From Armillaria gallica (Eukaryota; Basidiomycota; Agaricomycetes; Agaricales; Physalacriaceae), in NCBI GenBank assembly GCA_037576215.1, contig JBANDB010000006.1, positions 496,001 to 560,000 on the forward strand: DNA of 64,000 nucleotides. The letters are read 5' to 3'. The position numbers and the translations under genes are program-made. A model generated the notes under the pieces. It was not told the origin of the DNA. It ran no database searches and saw only the letters and a list, made by a program, of their open reading frames with translations. Position 1 is the first letter of the stretch. Every line of letters starts with the position of its first letter. Shown here piece after piece: positions 54,956 to 64,000 of this stretch.

Positions 54956-55140
54956 TGTGTACACAACCTTTCCTTTCCCAAAAATGAACTGCTCGCCTCT
55001 GTACAGGTACGGCAAGGACATCCGAACTCCGAGATGATATCACTGAGAGGAAGCACATAGGTTGGGACGTTCGACGCGCTTCATCGTTTGAGAAATTTCT
55101 TACCAGGATTTCCAGGCGTTCATTCGCATATCCACGTACG
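54956..55140 (+). pseudogene. RVB2 pseudogene fragment, copy 6 (first exons only)
   Basis: Only the region up to the third exon start remains (CTGTACAGGTACGGCAAGGA, then CCAGGCGTTCATTCGCATAT, ending CACGTACGGGG). It then joins at about 55145 to the tail (GACAAGAAGGCAACCAGACA). The central part, with both Walker motifs, has been deleted. This is the mirror image of copy 3, which keeps only the last exon. Confidence 0.85.
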
Positions 55141-55324
55141 GGGAGTTGACAAGAAGGCAACCAGACAGTAATGGTGCCTCTACCCAGGGTAGATAGCCAG
55201 CTGGTGGTCGATTATCGATTATTGGCGAACCTTCAATGCAACAGATATGGCAAGTGTGTAAGGAACCTGAGAGTTTACACTGCCAGAGTACACGCATTCG
55301 CTAAAAGATATGTAGTGTACTCGC

Positions 55325-57049
55325 TCAAATAAGAATATGCCGATGCCTCTTAGTAAAACGCAGTAATCTGTCCTGTTCTTCATCAGAAATTATCAGCACC
55401 GACACTTTCTCGAACCCCTTCTTTAGTAATCGTCGCCCGACAACCCAACCATGCCATATAACCTGATTTCCATGTTCACAGGCGTAAATCAATGTGTAAG
55501 TGTCTTCAGGTATCGGGTACGTGTGGGCAGCGGTGATCTTGAATTGTGCTATCCCATCATCGCATTCAACAATAAACTCTCCATGTCGATCACCCCCTTC
55601 CATAACAGCCAACCCCCGCACCAACCCTTCAATGCACTCCGCTTTACACGAAGCTTCATCCTCTGTCTCATCCCAATAAATATCGATTTTGGGAAAAGGA
55701 CAAAATGCAGGTATAGGCATTGTCATGGCCTGGTCCCACGATGGCATCCATTTTTTGCCAGCATTCCCTGGTTCAGGACACAAGAAGAACAACTCCGTCC
55801 GACACGAGTAACCCATCGAATTCACGAGTGCTGTCCATGCCTCCTCGAGAGACGCGCTCTCATAATATGCCGGTATCGACTCGGACCCCAGAATAAATGC
55901 CAGTCCCGCAATCTTGTCCACCGAGATCGTCGACACCCGTTTCCGCATCTCCTCCAGTGCCTCACGCACCTCCCACGTTCGATGCGTAGACTGCGGCTGC
56001 CTGTGAAACCTGGTTAGCAGGTCAGTCTCATACTTCCTGTCCTTATGCTCAGCATGCAGTGGTCCATCCGGCGTGTCCCCGGCAATCACCCTCCAGGCCC
56101 CAATCTCCTGTAGTGTCCAAGCACGTCTAAACCAAGACCGATCACTCTCCAAGTCGCCCTCCGTCAATGTCAAAGGCCGACCCAGCCCACTCAAGTAGCA
56201 CACTACATTTTCGTTATAATACACTGCTCCGATGGTGGGCACGTCTAGCTTCCACTCATCTGTGCGCAAGTCCTCCCCTGGTCCACCCACCTGTCTCAAA
56301 CAGAGAACATCCAACCAAGTGTACTCTAGTCCGAGATTGAGCATCTCGATGCGAATCAGGTTGAGATCGACGTCGTTTGGGATGGGAACGGGCCATTTGT
56401 ATCCATTGATGGGAGTCAGCACAACAGAGCGATCCTTCTCGTCTATCCACGCGTGCGATATCGGCTGAGGCCACTGGCAATGGTCAGAATCGGTGTCCAT
56501 AATCCAATACGGCACCACCCGATTGCTATATAGATCCCAGACACGTCGAGGCTGCAAATATGTATTGACGATCCGGTTAACAACAAGTGCTTCTCGTCGC
56601 TCCTTCCGGTCCTCCTCTTCCCGTCTGCAAAGTACGTCTCGTATCGTGCTCCAGTCGCTGCTGTACCATATTCCGCGAAGGCGGCCATATGCCATGCCAA
56701 AGTCGTATCTGTTTGTGATACATTCTTCAAGAAGGAAGGAGAGGGATGGATTGTCCGACAGGCTGTATGACGTTCCGAGTGTGGTGTTGAGTTGATCCAA
56801 GAGGCACTGAACACCGAGGGTAGCGCAAGGAGTGTCAGCAAGGTGGGATGATATTACGGGTATTCTACCGGTGTACGCTCGTTGCAATGGAACGATGATC
56901 GATGATTCATCTTGGCCCGTCTCAGTGAAGGCAGAGATAGTGACTTCGGGAAAGGAGCGATACTGCACGAATGTCAGCAATTTCCCTCTGGCCTTGCTTG
57001 CCGACGGACTCACCTCTGTATGTCTAATAACACCGGTGTCATCATTCAT
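55325..57049 (-). CDS. HET-domain protein, copy 5 (open)
   Basis: Exons 57049-57014 and 56962-55325 give 557 residues. The start MNDDTGVIRHTE is spliced to YRSFPEVTISAFTETGQDES. The 51-nt intron (GTGAGT to GTGCAG) is a multiple of three without a stop, so its retention would add 17 residues. The HET domain has PISHAWIDEKDRSV, WLDVLCLRQVGGPGEDLR, EWKLDVPTIGAVYYNENVV and SWFRRAWTLQEIG. The C-terminal half contains GDTPDGPLHAEHKD, SVDKIAGLAFILGS and PEPGNAGKKWMPSWDQ, ending HRHILI. It is the most diverged of the copies and fully open, so it is probably under constraint. The expected role is non-self recognition with cell death; the partner locus is unknown. Confidence 0.87.
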   Translation of the reverse strand: MNDDTGVIRHTEVSPSASKARGKLLTFVQYRSFPEVTISAFTETGQDESSIIVPLQRAYTGRIPVISSHLADTPCATLGVQCLLDQLNTTLGTSYSLSDNPSLSFLLEECITNRYDFGMAYGRLRGIWYSSDWSTIRDVLCRREEEDRKERREALVVNRIVNTYLQPRRVWDLYSNRVVPYWIMDTDSDHCQWPQPISHAWIDEKDRSVVLTPINGYKWPVPIPNDVDLNLIRIEMLNLGLEYTWLDVLCLRQVGGPGEDLRTDEWKLDVPTIGAVYYNENVVCYLSGLGRPLTLTEGDLESDRSWFRRAWTLQEIGAWRVIAGDTPDGPLHAEHKDRKYETDLLTRFHRQPQSTHRTWEVREALEEMRKRVSTISVDKIAGLAFILGSESIPAYYESASLEEAWTALVNSMGYSCRTELFFLCPEPGNAGKKWMPSWDQAMTMPIPAFCPFPKIDIYWDETEDEASCKAECIEGLVRGLAVMEGGDRHGEFIVECDDGIAQFKITAAHTYPIPEDTYTLIYACEHGNQVIWHGWVVGRRLLKKGFEKVSVLIISDEEQDRLLRFTKRHRHILI

Positions 57050-57311
57050 CACGCCGCTGCAAAGCGATTAGTATACGACCTTAGGATGTGTTCATGTTAT
57101 CGTAAGGAGTACTCAAAATGAAAGGAACGAATGATACGTACTATTTCCTGGCCCAAGGGAGGAGTACCAAGCGAAAAGGTGTTTGCCTATTAACAGCCAC
57201 GGCACCTGCCAATTGGCAGCAGTTGTCAGGTGATTTAGGCGCTTATCTGCTCTCTTAAATCAACGCTATCCTTAGCGTTTGTCTCGAGCGTAGTAAAGTC
57301 AACTCGGGCTA

Positions 57312-58170
57312 TCACGCCATAGCCAACAAAAGAATTAGCCATAATTGAAGACAGTGTTCCGTTGAAATGATTTGAGTCCATCTACACAGAACTGGCCAAT
57401 ACTTACTTATGATATGAGGCCAATGAAGCGCCTTTGTATCCTTCGTAAAAGTAAGAAATTGAAATGTTTGAAAAGAGAAAGTAACAAAGTATACATTATC
57501 CAGAAACCGGGGACGAGGGCTGAGTGTCGCTTGCAGTTCACAAGTCGACACTGCGTCATTGCAACCTGGAGACAAAAAAAGGACTTAAAAGTAACTTACC
57601 ACCACTCACTGGAGTCCTCCAAACAGTCCGCGACTATCTGCGGGTTCCACTCAAGAGTCAGAAAGACTCGACCGAGGACTTTTAGTGTCCTATCTGGGAC
57701 AGGACCATCATCTCCGACAAGCCAGCAATGCATAGCGGAATCAAGTCGATAGACCACCCTCAGCTCTGGCACCTGACAGCAGGCCTTGAACACCGAAGCT
57801 CCGTACAGAGCGTGTCCTGTCTTTTCGTAGTCGTCCGACTCGTAGCCCAGGTATAGCCGCACCAAGTCGTTCTGGTCATGTCGCAGTCCTCTACTTCGAG
57901 CCTCGGGAGTGTACCAAGGTAACATGTTCGGGGCGTCCTCGGGCAGCGTCTGAACGGCCTAGAGTTCCTCCTTCAGAGCTGCTTCTGGGGAAAGGATCTG
58001 CGAGAGTCAGTTAATATCTCTTCTGCCACATGAATGAGATTCTGGATGGTTTCGAAGACGGAGCAAAATGTATGCTCAATAGACTCGAGGTGGACCTCGG
58101 TGCCATAGTACTGGTGACGCTCCAAAAACTCGTCGAAGGTATCATGGAAGAGAATGAACTTCTCCACCAA
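57312..58170 (-). pseudogene. F-box-like gene, block E, probably decayed
   Basis: On - it reads EFLERHQYYGTEVHLESIEH and FCSVFETIQNLIHVAEEI (58150-58020). A damaged exon follows with a TAG where 52800-53000 has GAC (near 57961). Then 57925-57596 reads LVRLYLGYESDDYEKTGHAL, LRVVYRLDSAMHCWLVGDDG and LEWNPQIVADCLEDSSEWW. After an intron (GTAAGT at 57597, CAG at about 57567) comes RPRFLDNVYFVT. It is the best-preserved version of the C-terminal half of this family. The domain is not recognised beyond its link to the F-box blocks. Confidence 0.5.
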
Positions 58171-58179
58171 CGTCCTCTA

Positions 58180-59090
58180 CCATGATCAAAAATGTTTAGG
58201 TGCCACCATGAATCTTCTCATCCCAGTGGAAGGCAGAGATGATCGAAAGATCAAGACGCAGTAAGGAGCGGTTGAACTTGAGTTTGAAACCTGGTGATAA
58301 TATCAGGAACCCTGCCAACGATAAAGAAGTAGTTCACATACTGAAACTTAGGGAAGCTGTGGACGAGCTTTCCAGCGCTTGGTGTCCTGATGAGTTAACC
58401 AATCTCGAGAGACGTCTACAAGACACCAATTAAGACTCGGAAACAAAACAAGAGTAGTAATGACTCTCGAAATCGAAGTACCGATACCAGGGCTATCAGT
58501 TCAAAGTTAGTTAGCATGCTTTCGTCAGTAGACGCACGAATTGTTTACCTTCAGCTTTTCTTACAACTTCTGAAGGAACACCTTTGAATGGTCGAAGAGG
58601 CGTCATCGATCCCCACCTGATGCAAACTAAACATTCACACCGAGAACAACACGAAACATGGCTTGCATTCAGTTTCTACCATCATACAGACGCCAAGAAC
58701 TGCCTTCGCAGGGACAGCCTATCCATATTTTAGACATATTTCAAAGTCAAAGATCGCTCGAAGAATACTAAGTAATTGATCAGCATACCTAGCAGTTTTG
58801 GAAGGGAAGGAGACATACCGCCTGGCTAAACAAACACCATGTTAACGACAAGAACAAACTCTGGATGAAAAGTTAGCCTACGAAGAATGAAGAAAGATTT
58901 AACATACCATCCGGCTGGCAGATTGACACCTCAGGCTGCTAGCGTCGCAGTACACGAACAGATCCATCCGCAAACAACTCCTCCACCAGGGAATGATCTT
59001 CCCATGGCATGGTAGCGTGATGGGCACTGAAACCAAGAGAAAGGAGATTGCGAGGGTTGGAAACCCTGACGTTGTTGGCTTCCTCTGTCA
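58180..59090. other. Stretch without a recognised gene
   Basis: A 64-codon + frame (58239-58433) reads KEVVHILKLREAVDELSSAW, unrecognised. Near 59010 the - strand reads TMPWEDHSLVEELFADGSVR, resembling 51955. No confident feature. Confidence 0.35.
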
Positions 59091-59091
59091 G

Positions 59092-59840
59092 AACTCCCGT
59101 GTAGCACCGTCAGTTTTGATGATCTGAGTGATCATCTCCTTCTCCATCGCCATATCCCTCGCCGTTTTTGCAGTCTCTTTTCGCGAGTGCAGGAAGACAA
59201 GGGTTTAATTCTTTCCAGCCTGGTCAAGGAGTTTCTTGCCAGACTTCGTTCGTCACTTGGTACCGCTTGATTGCCTTCTCTAAAGTAACTCCGAAGAACT
59301 GTTGGCCCGCAATGAAGCGTCGAAGAAGAAAAGAGCGTTGGATTCATCTCCGAGGAGGAAAGTGGCGGTATCCTGATAGTGGCAGATAGTCCAACGAGAC
59401 GCATATACTCGTGAGTTTGTTCTATGTAACGGTTCCTTCAAGTGATGATGTTCTCTAGAACTGGGCCACTTTCGTCGCGGATTTCATCGATGATGATGTG
59501 GTGAACGAGATTCGTATAACCGGTGTCAGTGCTTTTACGTGTCACACTGGTCTAAGTGCCAAGGAATAGTCAGCGACGGAATCAAGATGCAACTTGATAG
59601 ACATACCTTTCCAGCACCGGTACTCGCGCGAAGAAGGATGAAGCCAGAACTTGCTTTGAACGCTATTAAGCTTGGGAACAGGTGACTGCCCTCACTGAAA
59701 GCCATATTCTCCAGGTCCAGAGTTCGCTTTGGCTGGGCCTGTCTTGGGTTTGGCTTCATCGACGTCCAATGCATCTGACGGGCGTGCCTTCGTCTGGCGA
59801 TCTCCCGCTAGTTCGCGACGAATCCAGCCCACGCCATTCT
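59092..59840 (-). pseudogene. BRR2 (U5 snRNP helicase) gene fragment
   Basis: Brr2 is the Ski2-like helicase that unwinds U4/U6 in the spliceosome. The - strand gives pieces of its N-terminal helicase cassette in order: GWIRRELAGDRQTKARPSDA (about 59835), PKRTLDLENMAFSEGSHL, ASTGAGK (Walker A), VTRKSTDTGYTNLVHHIIID then EIR (usually DEIH), SGPVLENIIT, MRLVGLSAT (motif III), GQQFFGVTLEKAIKRYQVTN, KKLLDQAGKN, LVFLHSRKETAKTARDMAME and KTDGATREF. Large parts between the MAFSEGSHL and GAGK motifs and between GAGK and VTRK are missing, and frameshifts and stops occur throughout. It lies directly left of T copy 4. Confidence 0.88.
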
Positions 59841-59989
59841 CAGCACATAACAACTTCAAACTTCAACGCAATGTTGACACGCTTATCAGAGTCACTTTGA
59901 ATGAGCTTGGTACACAAGACAATGACGTTTTGTGAACCTTCAATGGAGTGCGGAGTCTGGAGAGAAGTTTTCTTTGCCAGCCTTGGTTT

Positions 59990-61300
59990 CACCAGTGACC
60001 AGTGACCAGCACCTCTTCGTCAGATTCACCGCCATCCTCAGGCATAGCTTCACCGTCCCCGCCCTCTTCACCGCCATCGTCCGACTCATCTCCGATTTCA
60101 AACCCTCATCAGCAACGACTTCGTTGTATCCTTGCGTTTCGTATTGAGACCCAACATTGCCTTGGCTCGTCCTTAGGGCCATGGTCGGTAAACAGCGTCG
60201 GCAGACTGGCGAGTGAAAAGAACTGTCCTCGGCTGGGTTGGCCGTCAAGAGCGAGTGTCAAATAGGACGGTCACTACGTCGTCGTCCTTATGAAAGTTTA
60301 CCCGAAGACAGGATAAGCACGGAAGGGGCTTTGAAAATAGCGACCTAAGGAAAGAGGCCGCGGAAGGTATTGCCTCGGGAACATGACTCTCGCTGGTTTG
60401 GCTGATTGAATGTGTATATTCGGTTTTAGGGTCGGCTGCGGAATAAGTGTGCTGACCCTCAACCTCACTGGCGAGATGGGAATGATCACTTCCGGCATCG
60501 CATTCTAGATGAGAGGGTTCGCTGATGGAACGGCAGTACTGGCTTTCTGCATCGTACACCGAGGAGAGAGGTAGGGACCGAGAATGAGAGCTTGAAGTAT
60601 TCGGCATGTCCGACTCGGATGTGATGAAACGATCAGGATCGGCATTGGCAAGCTCTTTAGAACAAAAAGTCATCGAAACTGAGAGCCGGTCTCTATGAGC
60701 TTGACGATCTCTGGCCTGTCGGCCTGCCTCCTCTCACGACGTCGCTCCCTCCGTGAAGACCTGCGAGCACAGCCCTAGGTGATGTCCCTCACAGCTACAA
60801 GACGACCTCCATTCCTGTCACGCGAGTATCTCTTCGAATTCCTGTCTCCGTTCCCTCCCTCCTCCCGCGCACGCGCATCCCTCCATGCATGCCATCCCGC
60901 CCGCACCCCCTTCCGCCATCGAGATACAAGGACAAATCGCTGTTGTAAATTGTGATCCTATAGCCGTCGTAGTGATGCAAGGCACTCACACGCAGCTGAA
61001 AACATACGAGACTTCAGCTGGACATCCTCGGGAACCGGCAAAGGTTGTTCTGGAACGAGATCCTTGAAGGTGGTGGTATCAGTGGTGGAATCGGGGCGGA
61101 GAACGGACGATCTCTTGCTGCAGTCGGTAATGTATATTGGAAGAGGAAGCAGTTCGTAGGTTCCCCCATTCTCAGCGCCAGTAGAGATATTGCGAGCCTG
61201 GCGACTAGGTGGAGCGGTATAATCGATCAACTATGGACTCGCCAAGATCCACGAGAGATATCGCACTGGGGATATGATGTGCTCGAAGGCATGGCAATAT
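59990..61300 (-). repeat. Repeat T, copy 4
   Basis: Shares CAAACCCTCATCAGCAACGA, GAGACCCAACATTGCCTTG and TTGGCCGTCAAGA with 41615-41770, and the serine-rich - frame (60673-60245: YCRSISEPSHLECDAGSDHS, SAASFLRSLFSKPLPCLSCL). The part 60950-61240 is nearly identical to 42380-42640. On - an intron-like GTGAGT to ACAACAG is found here too. Function not recognised. Confidence 0.6.
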
Positions 61301-61944
61301 AGGTCGAAGCAAAGAGGGAGCTACGAAAAGTGCAGAACATAGGGAAAGAGAGCATTCATGTGGCTGTGTCTAATTTCCTTTCTGAGTCCTTCCGCTGATG
61401 CCGACTGTTCGGCTTGTGCCCATCTTCGTCTGGTACATCCAACTCCAGATGATATTCCTTCCTGTTTCCGGTTGATAGAGCTCGCAATGGACTGTCATGG
61501 TACGGTGCTGTATCAATTCTGTCGATGAGTCTACTGAAGCGTAGCAGGCATTTGTTCCCAGATGAAATCACGGTACCGACACGATAAATCCTCACGGTGC
61601 GCGTATAAGCACAATGACTACAAGTTCTGCCTTAGCATGAGTTGGGTGGAGAGCAACCAACGGTACGAAGCATGGATCAATAGACGGGCAGAATGGTGGG
61701 CGAAGAGAAGGCTGGATGAGAGCAGTGAATATGTACGTTCATTTTTTTCTCTATCTCTGTATCATAAATTCACACCAGCACTGTCCAGGGTGCCTCGAAA
61801 GCCGTCCCTCTGCCTGGCCATGGATGAGAAGATATGATGGGACCTGTAATCATTTCTATGTTCGTACGCTCGACTTCCTCCGCCTTCAAGCTTCAAGCTT
61901 CAAGGCTCACGAGACCCTTTCATGACGCGAAGGCAACTTGTACT
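61301..61944. repeat. Leader repeat X, copy 5
   Basis: Best-preserved X copy: the + strand reads YKHNDYKFCLSMSWVESNQR, then YEAWINRRAEWWAKRRLDES without interruption (61605-61730). Near 61890 a CTTCAAG triplet repeat is shared with 43290. It runs directly into RVB2 copy 7. Confidence 0.7.
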
Positions 61945-63603
<1,659 letters not shown>

Positions 63604-63820
63604 ACGAAGAAGGCGACTAGACAGTAATGGTGGGGACGATGGCGAACTGGTGGTTGATTCTCGGCAAACCTTCAATGCAACAGATATTGGGTATCAAGCA
63701 CGTAACGGTGATGAGAAACCTGGCTGTCGAGCTAAGATTCACGTTGCGAAAATGCAAGTATTCGTTAAAATATATATAATTACTCGGGTTAAGAAGAGTT
63801 ACTACGCACTATGTAGCCAC

Positions 63821-64000
63821 TCAAATAAGAATATATCGACGCCATTCAGTCAGATTCTTTAACCACCAGTGCTCTTCACCAGAAATTATCAGCATCGACA
63901 CTTTCTCAAACTTTCCTCCTGGCAGGTTTCGCCCAACCATCCAAATATAGTCGCATAAGCTCTGAAATTTGCGGGTGTAAATCATCGTGTAAGTGTCTTC
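63821..64000 (-). CDS. HET-domain gene copy 6, C-terminal end, cut by window
   Basis: The visible 60 codons are open in the expected frame: EDTYTMIYTRKFQSLCDYIW, MVGRNLPGGKFEKVSMLIIS, GEEHWWLKNLTEWRRYILI, with the TGA at 63823-63821. They match the C-termini of copies 2 and 5. Whether the rest is intact cannot be seen. The gene converges with RVB2 copy 7 through the conserved tail. Confidence 0.75.
   Translation of the reverse strand, partial: EDTYTMIYTRKFQSLCDYIWMVGRNLPGGKFEKVSMLIISGEEHWWLKNLTEWRRYILI

Overview
The window reads as nuclear DNA of a filamentous basidiomycete, most likely an Agaricomycete. Evidence: genes are broken by many short GT-AG introns of about 43-63 bp, and the protein families fit (a ubiquitin-L40 fusion, mitochondrial uL2, Rvb2, a long basidiomycete-type F-box protein, HET-domain proteins). 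It falls into two very different halves.

Left part, about 1-14,000: ordinary, compact, mostly intact genes. In order: an F-box-like protein (+, 333-2728), the ubiquitin/60S L40 fusion (+, 3629-4176), an unrecognised four-exon gene (+, 4824-5949), a gene-free stretch holding a foldback repeat and a 1.6 kb element with long terminal inverted repeats flanked by TA (6970-8572), a METTL21/EFM-type methyltransferase (+, 9150-10301), a small acidic GON7-like protein (+, 10419-10700), mitochondrial ribosomal protein uL2m (-, 10785-12028), and, divergent from it across 133 bp, the AAA+ ATPase gene RVB2 (+, 12162-13931).

Right part, about 14,000-64,000: a decaying segmental-duplication array. A unit recurs six times. 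Its order is a leader repeat (called T and X here), an RVB2-derived pseudogene on +, a short conserved tail, a HET-domain gene on - that converges on it, and an F-box-like pseudogene on -. Two of the six HET genes are open and look functional (20989-22721 and 55325-57049). Three are broken by frameshifts and one runs off the right edge. The RVB2 copies keep introns, so they were duplicated as DNA. Four of them share the same frameshifting deletion, so one already dead copy was amplified together with the HET gene.

Wedged between units are fragments of unrelated housekeeping genes: L-rhamnonate dehydratase (about 30600-31145), the proteasomal deubiquitinase UBP6/USP14 (about 50180-51445) and the spliceosomal helicase BRR2 (about 59092-59840). 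Each lies next to or near the T repeat. Further repeated fragments could come from a beta-propeller gene and from an ATPase with a stop codon in its P-loop. The whole looks like a birth-and-death cluster of allorecognition (HET) genes that has carried along an RVB2 pseudogene and collected pieces of other loci. All homology calls rest on recognising protein motifs by eye; no search was run.
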